Below, piece by piece: positions 57,501-64,000 of a stretch of 64,000 nucleotides of DNA. How positions within the stretch are numbered: position 1 is the first letter of the stretch; every line of letters begins with the position of its first letter. Below the pieces are notes generated by a model, which ran no database searches, had not been told where the DNA came from, and saw only the letters and a program-made list of their open reading frames with translations. The position numbers and the translations under genes were made by a program. Origin of the DNA: Kitasatospora griseola (GTDB lineage: Bacteria > Actinomycetota > Actinomycetes > Streptomycetales > Streptomycetaceae); NCBI RefSeq assembly GCF_014648555.1, contig NZ_BMRI01000013.1:119817-183816 (forward strand), read 5' to 3'.

Positions 57501-57653
57501 ATGGAAGCTCCTACCCTGCAGCCGCCGACCGGCGACACCCTCCTCACCGACGAGGAGTTCGACCTCGTGATCGGCGAACTCGAACTGGACGTCCCGGAGA
57601 ACGCGCCGAGTGCCGGCACCTGCGGCCTGCACCTCTACTGCATTCTGAAGTAG
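57501..57653 (+). CDS. RiPP precursor peptide 1
   Basis: 50 residues from an ATG at 57501 with AGGAGG 6 bp upstream. The leader (about 1-35) is acidic with the segment TDEEFDLVIGELELDVPEN. The C-terminal part APSAGTCGLHLYCILK carries two Cys, one Ser and one Thr. It shares the EFDLVIG-E/D-LE leader core, a Thr-Cys and a Tyr-Cys with precursor 2 encoded 113 bp downstream. Followed by a dehydratase-like enzyme, it is best explained as the substrate of the locus. No classical Gly-Gly cleavage site is present; cleavage near SAG is a guess. Confidence 0.82.
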   Translation: MEAPTLQPPTGDTLLTDEEFDLVIGELELDVPENAPSAGTCGLHLYCILK

Positions 57654-57707
57654 GCATTCTCCGGCCCGTTCTCGCTCGGAACAGCTCCCCCGAACCACGT
57701 CGCGGCG

Positions 57708-57723
57708 CCGCCGGATCCGGCGG
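57708..57723 (+). other. Palindrome between the two precursor genes
   Basis: CCGCCGGATCCGGCGG is a perfect 16-bp palindrome in the 113-bp gap between the precursor genes. It could form a hairpin in the transcript and tune the ratio of the two peptides or of downstream enzymes. Confidence 0.5.
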
Positions 57724-57766
57724 TGCCCGGCTCCTGCTGTGCCACTTCTACTGACAGGGGAAATCG

Positions 57767-57925
57767 ATGGAGACCTCGACCGTGCTGACGCCGCAGGGCT
57801 ACGCCCTCACCGCGGACGCGGAGTTCGACCTGGTGATCGGAGACCTGGAGCAGGGCCTTCCGGAGGGCGGCTCCGCGCACGCGGTCTCGACGTGTGTGCG
57901 CATCTACTGCGTTCCGAACCTGTAG
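57767..57925 (+). CDS. RiPP precursor peptide 2
   Basis: 52 residues from an ATG at 57767 after AGGGGA. The leader contains TADAEFDLVIGDLEQGLPEGG and the C-terminal part is SAHAVSTCVRIYCVPNL. Ser, Ser, Thr and two Cys are available for modification. Gly-Gly at 34-35 could mark leader cleavage, giving a 17-residue core. The alignment with precursor 1 is clear in the leader (EFDLVIG) and at the Thr-Cys...Tyr-Cys positions, while core lengths differ by one residue between the Cys pair. The two may act as a pair or be alternative substrates. Confidence 0.82.
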   Translation: METSTVLTPQGYALTADAEFDLVIGDLEQGLPEGGSAHAVSTCVRIYCVPNL

Positions 57926-57945
57926 TTCCCGGGTACGACGCAGCA

Positions 57946-57992
57946 CCGCGACGCCGCGCGACGCCGGTCCGACCGACCGCGTGGCGTCGCGG
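57946..57992 (+). terminator. Putative attenuator between precursors and modifying enzymes
   Basis: CCGCGACGCC (57946-57955) and GGCGTCGCGG (57983-57992) form a perfect 10-bp stem, 20 bp after the second precursor stop and 24 bp before the dehydratase ATG. Partial terminators at this position are common in RiPP operons, where precursor is needed in excess. Confidence 0.6.
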
Positions 57993-58016
57993 ACGGACCA
58001 CCTGACCAGGGGCAGA

Positions 58017-60341
58017 ATGGAACTGCGCGACCACGGCGGCGCCGCCCGTGCGCCCGAACTCCCCTCTGCGACACGCCGGTTGATGACGGCGCTGGCCGAA
58101 GGCCGGGCAGGCCGGGCGTTCCCGCCGGTGGCCGTCCCCGGGCCGGACGGCACGCTCGCCGTCGAACGCCCCTTGGGCGGCCCGGCCGAGGCGCGGGCCC
58201 TGGGACATGCGCTGGCCGATGCCCGCTTCGCGCCGCTGCACGAGGTGCTGCGGCGGATCGACGCCTGGTCCGAGCGCGCCGTCGCCGACGGCCGAATGAT
58301 CGATCCGCAGGTGCTGCGGCCGGAGAACGCGGACCTGTTCGGGCCGCTGCTCACCGAGACCCTGGAGACCTGCGTCGACCGGCCGCCCGACCGTGCTGCC
58401 GCCTTCGCCGACCGCCGGGCCGGGCAGTTCCTGGACTTCCTGACGCTGTTCCTGGACCGGCTGGCCCGCGACCGGCCCTCGGAGCGCCGGGTCACCGGCC
58501 TGTGGGCGAACGGCGAGGAGACGCACAACGGCGGCCAGCGGGTGCTGCGCGTCGAGTTCGCCGACGGCGTCCGGCTCGCGTACAAGCCGCGGCCGGCGAC
58601 CGGCGAGCTCCTCTTCCTGGCCGCCGAGGACTCGGTGTTCGCCCTGCTCAACGCGCTGCCCCCGGCGGCCGGCCCGGTCCGGCTGCCGACCATGCGGACC
58701 TCGGCGGGCAGCGGCCCGGACCGGGCGTGCTACTCCTGGCAGGAGTGGATCGAGCCGCCGGACGCATGGGGCGTCCTGCGTACTGACGGCGGGTGGAGCC
58801 TGCGTGGCGCCGTCCTCGATCCGGGGGCGGCGGCCCGCTATTGGCACCGCGCCGGATCGCTGGCCGCCGCCGCGTTCGCGTTCGGGATCACCGACCTGAT
58901 CGGCGGCAACGTGCTGATCGGGCAGCGCCCGGGCGACGGCGAGCCGCTGCTGTTCCCGGTCGATCTGGAGGCGTACTTCGCAGATCCGAAGCGACTGTTC
59001 GAGACCGGGCTGCTGTTCGATCCCGCGGTCTCCGCGCACCACCACGTCGGCCTGGAGAACGTCGCGCGCTGGTGCGACCTGGACGGCCCCGCGACCTGCT
59101 GGCGTCCGCAGCCGGACGGCTCGCTGCGGCTGGAGCGGCGGACCCTCCCGCTGGCCCGGACCGGGACCCGCACGATGGTCGGCGACACCGAGGGCCGCAC
59201 CGGCTACGGCCCCCACCTGCCGGCGATGCTGCGCGGCATGTTCGACGCCTGGACGCTGATGTGCCGCCACCGCGCCCGGATCGCCGAGTTCCTCGCGGAG
59301 CGGGCCGCCGGACACGTGGTGCGGGTGATCGCCCGCCCGACGGCCGAGTACCCGGGCGGCGGCGACGTCCCGTTCACCGAAGGCGAGTCGGAGCAGCTCA
59401 CCCGCGGCGACGTGCCGTACTTCTTCCGCGCGGCCGACGGCGGCCCGCTGCTCGCGCTGCGGATGCCGCCCGGCCGCGAACTGTGCGCGGACCCGACCGA
59501 CGCCCCGCACGACGAGGGCCGCCCGTGGCCGCCGGTCGCCACCGTCCGCGAGGGCGGGAAGCTGGACCTCGCCGGGCTCGGCATCGCCCTGCGCGACGCG
59601 GTCGAGCACGTGTACGGCGATCCGGAGCCGCGGCGGGGCGGCCTGCACGACCACGGGCGCGGGGTGCGGATCGGCCTGCGCGGCCCGCGGGAGGGCGAGG
59701 TGTCCTTCGACTGGCCGACGGCGGGCCGCCGCATCACCTACCGGTGGGACGAGACGAAGCTGCGGCTGTGCATCGACCCCCTGAACGACCCGGCCGCCCG
59801 GGAAGCCGCCGGGATCCGTGAACGGCTGCTGCGCCTGGGCCGGATCGACGCGGCGCTGCGCGACCCGTGGGCCGCCGGCGGCTTCACCGACACCGGGCTG
59901 GAGGCGAAGCTCGACCGGCTGACCGGCACCGGCGTCGTCTGGCTGCGCGGCGTGGTCGCCGAGCACGGCTGGCCCGGCCGGGGCCTGGTCGGCGAGGAGG
60001 CCGCCACGGCGGCGAGCGCGCTGCTCCAGCACTGCACCGGCGACCTGGAGTTCCGGCGCGAGTGCCTGGCGCTGATCGAGGCCGCGGCCGAGCGCGGCGA
60101 CATGCCCCGGCGCGACGCCGCCTACCTCACCGACTCGCTGCGCCGGGCCGAGGGCCGCCCGCAGCTGTACGGCACGAAGTTCGAGCGGGCCGCGGGCGGC
60201 GACCTGCGGCCCTGCCCGATCGAGGACGAGGAGCGGGTGGACGAACGCCGCGCGGCCGTCGGCCTCGGCCCGCTCGCCGACTACGCGGCGCTGCTGGCGG
60301 CGAAGTACCCGGCGCCCGAGAACGAAGGGGTAGAGGCGTGA
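58017..60341 (+). CDS. LanM-type dehydratase domain (DUF4135) fused to DUF6624-like domain, no LanC domain
   Basis: 774 residues. Residues about 90-480 match the LanM dehydratase: THNGGQRVLRVEF (His170), Lys190 in LAYKPR, ITDLIGGNVLIG (Asp293, Asn298), Asp316 in FPVDLEAYF, and RVIARPT (Arg436, Thr442). Where LanM enzymes usually have DLHxxN, His is replaced by Ile295, and the usual DxH is ETH. The C-terminus (about 600-765: VVAEHGWPGRGLVGEEAATAA, YLTDSLRRAEGRPQLYGTKF, PIEDEERVDERRAAVGL) resembles DUF6624, a domain of unknown role. The LanC cyclase domain with its zinc ligands is absent. It follows two precursor genes and overlaps the next gene (GTGA). It probably phosphorylates and dehydrates Ser/Thr in the precursors. 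Confidence 0.83.
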   Translation: MELRDHGGAARAPELPSATRRLMTALAEGRAGRAFPPVAVPGPDGTLAVERPLGGPAEARALGHALADARFAPLHEVLRRIDAWSERAVADGRMIDPQVLRPENADLFGPLLTETLETCVDRPPDRAAAFADRRAGQFLDFLTLFLDRLARDRPSERRVTGLWANGEETHNGGQRVLRVEFADGVRLAYKPRPATGELLFLAAEDSVFALLNALPPAAGPVRLPTMRTSAGSGPDRACYSWQEWIEPPDAWGVLRTDGGWSLRGAVLDPGAAARYWHRAGSLAAAAFAFGITDLIGGNVLIGQRPGDGEPLLFPVDLEAYFADPKRLFETGLLFDPAVSAHHHVGLENVARWCDLDGPATCWRPQPDGSLRLERRTLPLARTGTRTMVGDTEGRTGYGPHLPAMLRGMFDAWTLMCRHRARIAEFLAERAAGHVVRVIARPTAEYPGGGDVPFTEGESEQLTRGDVPYFFRAADGGPLLALRMPPGRELCADPTDAPHDEGRPWPPVATVREGGKLDLAGLGIALRDAVEHVYGDPEPRRGGLHDHGRGVRIGLRGPREGEVSFDWPTAGRRITYRWDETKLRLCIDPLNDPAAREAAGIRERLLRLGRIDAALRDPWAAGGFTDTGLEAKLDRLTGTGVVWLRGVVAEHGWPGRGLVGEEAATAASALLQHCTGDLEFRRECLALIEAAAERGDMPRRDAAYLTDSLRRAEGRPQLYGTKFERAAGGDLRPCPIEDEERVDERRAAVGLGPLADYAALLAAKYPAPENEGVEA

Positions 60342-61525
60342 CCACCACCGACTGGACCGAACTCCTTGCCCGCGTCTGGGGCAAGGAACCCGCCCTGTTC
60401 CCGGCAGCCGCCCCCGCCGGCCCGGCCCACCTGCACCGCACGATCGTCGCCGCCTGCGAACCCTTCCGCGCCGGAACGGTGTTCCGGACCCTGCCGCAGG
60501 TCCGCCTGCACACCCCGCTCGGCTGGCTCGGCGCACCGGGGAAACTGCTGCCCGACGCCGACGACCCGAGCCCCGCCGCCTACCGGGCCCGGCTGCGCCG
60601 CGAGCCGGCCGGCAGCGGGCCGGACACCGGCTTCCTGCTGAGTGTCCGCCAACCCCTGCACACCGACTGGGCGTTGTGGTCGGCCGTCCGGGACTCCCTC
60701 GCCGAGCTGTGGCGCCGGGTCGGCCTGCCGTGCCTGCCGGTCGAGGCCGAGCTGACCGAGGGCGACGACTTCACCCGCACGCCGGGCCTGGCCGCCCCCT
60801 CCGCGCACGCGGTGCTGACCTGGGTGCTGGCCGGCGCCCTGGAGGCCGAACTGCACGAGCCGGACGGCGAGTTCCGCGTGCTGCGGGCCACCGCCGGCGA
60901 GCTGCTGTACTGGCCGGAGGGCTCCCGCTGGCGCGAGCACCACCGCGACGGCTGCGTGACGCTGCGGATCTCCGTCCCCCGCGCCCAGCACCTGGCGACC
61001 GGGGCGGTCAAGGACCTGCTGGCCGAGGACGTCCGGGGCCGGCTGGAGTACGACGGCACAGTGCCCTGCCTGCCCTACCCGCCACCCGCGGGCGGGCCGC
61101 CCGACCTCGTGGTCGCCGTCGGCGAGGCGGCCCGCGCCGCTGCCGAGGGCACCGAGCTGACCGCCGCGCTGCGCGCCCGGTGGGCGGCGTGGTGGTCCTC
61201 GGCCGGGCTGGAACCGGTGCCCGGGCCGCGCGCCGACGTCCCCCTGGGGCCCGAACAGCGGCTGCGGGTGGTGGGCGGGATCGTCCGGCTGCCGGACGGG
61301 CCCGGCCGCTGGATCTGGGCCGTCAACGGACACGCCTTCCCGATCGGCGGGGCCGCCGGCGAACGGATCGCCCAGCAGCTGCGGCCCGGCCGCGAACTGA
61401 CGGTCGGTGAGCTGTGCCGCGCGGTGGGCGCGGACGAGCACAACCGCGCCGTGACCGCGCTGCTGCGCAAGCTCCACGCGCTGCGCGGCATCGACCTGGC
61501 CGACGGGGAGAGGACGGACGGATGA
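60338..61525 (+). CDS. Degenerate JmjC/cupin-fold protein (pseudo-oxygenase partner)
   Basis: 395 residues, paralogous to the next gene along most of its length: N-terminal segments, ELWRRVGLP versus PLWERTGLP, the WVLAG strand, and GELLYWPEGS versus GDLLYWPASY. At the positions of the JmjC Fe(II) ligands it has Ala153, Ser155 and Trp198 in place of His, Asp and His, so iron binding at that site is unlikely. A C-terminal helical region (about 300-390) resembles the winged-helix tail of ribosomal-oxygenase-like JmjC proteins. Coupled to both neighbours by GTGA and ATGA overlaps. It probably forms a heterodimer or recognises the peptide leader. Confidence 0.72.
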   Translation: MTTTDWTELLARVWGKEPALFPAAAPAGPAHLHRTIVAACEPFRAGTVFRTLPQVRLHTPLGWLGAPGKLLPDADDPSPAAYRARLRREPAGSGPDTGFLLSVRQPLHTDWALWSAVRDSLAELWRRVGLPCLPVEAELTEGDDFTRTPGLAAPSAHAVLTWVLAGALEAELHEPDGEFRVLRATAGELLYWPEGSRWREHHRDGCVTLRISVPRAQHLATGAVKDLLAEDVRGRLEYDGTVPCLPYPPPAGGPPDLVVAVGEAARAAAEGTELTAALRARWAAWWSSAGLEPVPGPRADVPLGPEQRLRVVGGIVRLPDGPGRWIWAVNGHAFPIGGAAGERIAQQLRPGRELTVGELCRAVGADEHNRAVTALLRKLHALRGIDLADGERTDG

Positions 61526-62805
61526 CGACCGCACCCGCGAGCGACCTGGCCGTCGTCCGAGGCCCCCTCGACTGGGACGAGTTCACCGCGCACTACTGGG
61601 ACCGGCGCCCGGTGCTGATCAAGGCCGTCCGCCCGGCGCCCTTCGAGCTGCGCGAGGTCTTCGCCGCCACCGCGCTCGCCACCCGGCCGCCCGGCCCGTA
61701 CCGGATGCCGCCGACCGCCCAGTTCGCCGTCGGACGCTTCCAGCAGACCGAGCCCGCGCACTGGTTCCCGCGCCCCGAGGACGGCGCCTTCGACGGCTAC
61801 CGGCGGCGGCTGGACGCCGAGTTGGCGGGCTTCTCGAAGGAGACCCGGTACGCGCTGGTCGTGCACGCCTTCCATGCCTTCCACGCCGGGCAGTGGGAGC
61901 GCCAGCGGGCGTTCTTCGACCCGCTGTGGGAGCGCACCGGGCTGCCGCTGTCGGGGGCGATCACCACGCTCTTCCACGGCAACTACGAGCACACCCCGGT
62001 CGGCGTCCACAAGGACCGGTTCGCCACCTTCCTGTTCGCCCTCGAAGGCCACAAGCGGATGCGGTTCTGGCGGGAGCGCCCGTGGACCGAGCCGGTGACC
62101 ACCAAGCTGGACTACCGGCCCCACCTGGCCGCCTCGTTCACCGCCGAACCCGAGCCCGGCGACCTGCTGTACTGGCCCGCGAGCTACTACCACGTCGGCG
62201 AGAGCGTCGACGGCGGCGCCGCGACCAGCGTCAACGTCGGCGTCCCGCGCGAGGCGCACCGCGCGGTCTACGACATCGACGACCTGCTGCTCGGCCGGAG
62301 CAGGGACGCGATGGTCGATCCGGACGTCGCCCTGGTCCGGCTGCCCGCCGCCACCGCCCCGCTCTCGGCGCCCGAACCGCCGACGGACGGCGCGCTGCCC
62401 GAGGCGCTGGAGCAGACCCTGCGCATCTTCCGGGGCTACCGCGACCCCGCCCGGATGCAGGACCTGGTCGCCGACCTCTCCCTCAGCACCCTGACCGCGT
62501 CCGGCCTCTGCCCCGTCCCCCCGCCCGAGCCGGTCCGGCCGCTGGACGACGCCACGACGGTGTGGTCCCGCACCCGGGTGCTGCACCAGCCGGTCGAGGG
62601 GGCGCTGCTCTGCGCCGCCAACGGGCACATCCTGCGCAGCCCGCTGACGCCGCAACAGCTCGAACCGCTGCTGCACCGACTCGCCGACCAGCAGCCGCTG
62701 ACGGTCGGCGAGCTACTGGCCGCCGTGCCACCCGCCGCCCGCCCGGACGCCCGCCATCTGCTGGAGGCCCTGGAGAGCTTCCGCGCCCTGACCCGCGGCC
62801 GGTAG
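61522..62805 (+). CDS. JmjC-domain Fe(II)/2-oxoglutarate-dependent oxygenase
   Basis: 427 residues. The cupin-like JmjC core contains the metal triad His163-x-Asp165 (GVHKDRFATF) and His224 (PASYYHVGES), with Lys178 in EGHKRMRFW as a possible 2-oxoglutarate contact. The C-terminal helical part (about 300-425) resembles the dimer/winged-helix region of bacterial JmjC hydroxylases. It is the last gene of the RiPP operon (ATGA overlap with the pseudo-oxygenase). It likely hydroxylates or otherwise oxidises a residue in the precursor peptides. His or Tyr near the Cys residues is an attractive but untested target. Confidence 0.83.
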   Translation: MTTAPASDLAVVRGPLDWDEFTAHYWDRRPVLIKAVRPAPFELREVFAATALATRPPGPYRMPPTAQFAVGRFQQTEPAHWFPRPEDGAFDGYRRRLDAELAGFSKETRYALVVHAFHAFHAGQWERQRAFFDPLWERTGLPLSGAITTLFHGNYEHTPVGVHKDRFATFLFALEGHKRMRFWRERPWTEPVTTKLDYRPHLAASFTAEPEPGDLLYWPASYYHVGESVDGGAATSVNVGVPREAHRAVYDIDDLLLGRSRDAMVDPDVALVRLPAATAPLSAPEPPTDGALPEALEQTLRIFRGYRDPARMQDLVADLSLSTLTASGLCPVPPPEPVRPLDDATTVWSRTRVLHQPVEGALLCAANGHILRSPLTPQQLEPLLHRLADQQPLTVGELLAAVPPAARPDARHLLEALESFRALTRGR

Positions 62806-62813
62806 GGCGCCGG

Positions 62814-63659
62814 TCACCAGATGGTGACGTCGACTTTGACCAGGCCGATGTCGTACGGCATGTCGGTGATGGTGACGGCGATCGCCGCGCCCTTGCTGCT
62901 GGTGAGGCAGAGGGTGGCGCCGACGCGGATGCCCTTGGCGTCGTTGGTGGGGCGTTCGGCCGCGGTGTGGTAGCGGAAGCTCTTGATGGTGCCGGCGCGG
63001 GCGGCTTCGCGGCAGGTGGCTTCGGTGAGGTCGACGACGGCCGGGAGCACGGCGGCGAGGTTGCCGAGGACGACCGTCGGGGCGGGGTGGTCGTGGACGA
63101 CGATCTCGTAGGACTTCTGGTCGGCCTCGGACATGGCGTTCCAGTCGTCGTCGCCGACCAGGGCGGAGAGCGGCTTGTCGTTCGGCGCGTCCAGGTCGAT
63201 CAGCTCGTAGCCGCTGCCGACCACGTCGATCTGGAACGAGACGGTGCGCGGCGCGCGGACGCCGGGGCTCGGCTCGGCGGACGGCGAGGGGATCGGCGAA
63301 GGGACCGGCGAGGGGACGGGCGAGGGGGCCGGCGACGGCGTCGGTGACGGCGCGGGGGCCGGGGACGGCCGGGCCGGTGGGGACTGGGTGCTGACGGCGT
63401 CGCCGGACTTGATGCCGATGGGGAGCGCCGTGATGATGCCGGCCGCGTTCATGGCGAGGACGGTGATGGTGGCGACCGTCCCGATGATGGAGAGCGAGAG
63501 CAGCAGGGCGCGCCGGTTGGCCGGGGTGTCCGGGGCCTCCCAGGAGAGGCCTTCGCGGCCGGCGTGGAACGTCACCCGGTCCGGATGGTCCTCCCCGTGG
63601 TGCCGGCCGTCCGAGTGCTCCCCTTCGTGGGGCGGGTGCCCGGAGTCGGGTGCGGTCAC
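62814..63659 (-). CDS. Single-pass membrane protein with Pro/Ser repeat linker
   Basis: 281 residues. Residues 1-47 are a His/Asp-rich cytoplasmic tail, followed by one transmembrane helix (about 50-75, LLLSLSIIGTVATITVLAM). Then comes an extracellular PSP-repeat linker (about 93-130, alternating Pro-Ser/Pro-Val) and a C-terminal globular domain with two Cys (LTEATCREA and GATLCLTS). It is convergent with the RiPP operon, ending 9 bp after it. It resembles surface-exposed sensor or anti-sigma-like proteins of unknown function, and a link to the RiPP locus is not supported. Confidence 0.75.
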   Translation of the reverse strand: MTAPDSGHPPHEGEHSDGRHHGEDHPDRVTFHAGREGLSWEAPDTPANRRALLLSLSIIGTVATITVLAMNAAGIITALPIGIKSGDAVSTQSPPARPSPAPAPSPTPSPAPSPVPSPVPSPIPSPSAEPSPGVRAPRTVSFQIDVVGSGYELIDLDAPNDKPLSALVGDDDWNAMSEADQKSYEIVVHDHPAPTVVLGNLAAVLPAVVDLTEATCREAARAGTIKSFRYHTAAERPTNDAKGIRVGATLCLTSSKGAAIAVTITDMPYDIGLVKVDVTIW

Positions 63660-63862
63660 GTGGCTCTCCTGCGGTCAGATCTCGTTCGCCACCGTACAGT
63701 TGCGCCGCGCGCCGCCGATCCGGGCGACCGCCGCGGCCGGCGGTGCATGCGCGGCTTCTCTGCTGGGCGCATGCCCCGTCACGGCACCGGCGGAACTGAT
63801 CCTTCCGGGGTGATCACCGATCGGGTGAATCGCTCGTTCGAGCGACCCACTCCACAAGATTC

Positions 63863-63875
63863 TGACGGTCCGTCA
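63863..63875. promoter_or_regulatory. TGACG-N3-CGTCA palindrome overlapping a stop codon
   Basis: TGACGGTCCGTCA is a perfect 5-3-5 palindrome. Its last three bases are the stop codon of the minus-strand oxidoreductase. It is one of several such sites in intergenic positions in this window. Confidence 0.45.
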
Positions 63876-64000
63876 GGCGGCAGACTCGATCCGCTCCACG
63901 ATCAGTTCGCACAGTTCGTGGGTGCGCAGCGCGTCGCCCGCGTCCAGGGTCTTGCCGGCGCGCAGTGCGTCCAGGAAGTGCAGCACCACCTGTTCGATGC
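63873..64000 (-). CDS. Gfo/Idh/MocA-family oxidoreductase, C-terminal end only
   Basis: Only the last 41 codons are inside the window (IEQVVLHFLDALRAGKTLDAG, then DALRTHELCELIVERIESAA). The LRTHELCE-type ending is typical of the C-terminus of Gfo/Idh/MocA NAD(P)-dependent sugar/inositol dehydrogenases. The catalytic part lies beyond the window edge, so the substrate cannot be suggested. Confidence 0.65.
   Translation of the reverse strand, partial: IEQVVLHFLDALRAGKTLDAGDALRTHELCELIVERIESAA

Noticed and set aside
57320..57754. Possible third or longer RiPP precursor (frame ending LLLCHFY)
   Set aside because: No leader resembling EFDLVIG, Arg/Pro-rich, and it overlaps precursor 1 out of frame.
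62814..63659. Pro/Ser-repeat membrane protein as RiPP immunity or transport
   Set aside because: Opposite strand, single helix, no transporter or protease features; proximity alone is not support.

Overview
The window is high-GC actinobacterial chromosome, most likely from Streptomyces or a close relative such as Kitasatospora. The signs are very strong third-position GC bias, four-base ATGA/GTGA gene overlaps, a complete whiE-type spore-pigment locus, a SepF paralogue, an ECF sigma/anti-sigma pair, a SpoIIE-type phosphatase and a close homologue of the Streptomyces 3-alpha,20-beta-hydroxysteroid dehydrogenase. No rRNA, tRNA, CRISPR array or intact mobile element was seen.

Layout. 1-12.3 kb is mixed housekeeping and transport: a ROK repressor with a divergent MFS exporter and a palindromic operator between them, endonuclease IV, a VTT-domain membrane protein, a frameshifted DinB gene, a SepF-like protein, a TetR/DHA2 exporter pair, a twice-frameshifted membrane alpha/beta-hydrolase and a putative lipoprotein. 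12.6-15.0 kb holds a secreted beta-helix protein and an O-methyltransferase. 15.0-25.8 kb is a type II polyketide locus collinear with S. coelicolor whiE ORFI-VII, with ORFVIII divergent. It is extended at its 3' end by a full acetyl-CoA carboxylase set (accDA fusion, BCCP, biotin carboxylase), which suggests a dedicated malonyl-CoA supply.

25.9-30.4 kb is one operon of ECF sigma factor, zinc-binding anti-sigma factor and a three-gene ABC transporter. It is interrupted by degenerate tandem copies of the anti-sigma gene's own 3' end, and each copy can form a hairpin. 30.6-35.3 kb has another DHA2 exporter, a small secreted protein and a PAS-PAS-GAF-SpoIIE-HATPase regulator. 35.3-45.2 kb is a seven-gene minus-strand catabolic operon of the atu/liu type: AtuA, carboxylase beta and alpha, acyl-CoA dehydrogenase, an IMPase-like protein, 4-coumarate-CoA-ligase-like enzyme and TetR. 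45.4-56.9 kb is a set of small hypothetical, methyltransferase, GcvH, GrpB, VOC, PAP2, TetR/HSD, metallo-hydrolase and acyl-CoA ligase genes, with an IS5-like remnant and a third frameshifted gene.

57.5-62.8 kb is the most interesting part: a compact RiPP locus that I do not recognise as a characterised class. Two short precursor genes encode related leaders (shared EFDLVIG core) and Cys-containing C-termini. They precede a LanM-type dehydratase domain (DUF4135) that lacks the LanC cyclase domain and is fused instead to a DUF6624-like domain. Two translationally coupled JmjC/cupin-fold proteins follow. One has an intact HxD...H iron triad; its upstream paralogue has lost all three ligands and may be a non-catalytic partner. 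The window ends with a Pro/Ser-rich membrane protein and the 3' end of a Gfo/Idh/MocA oxidoreductase.
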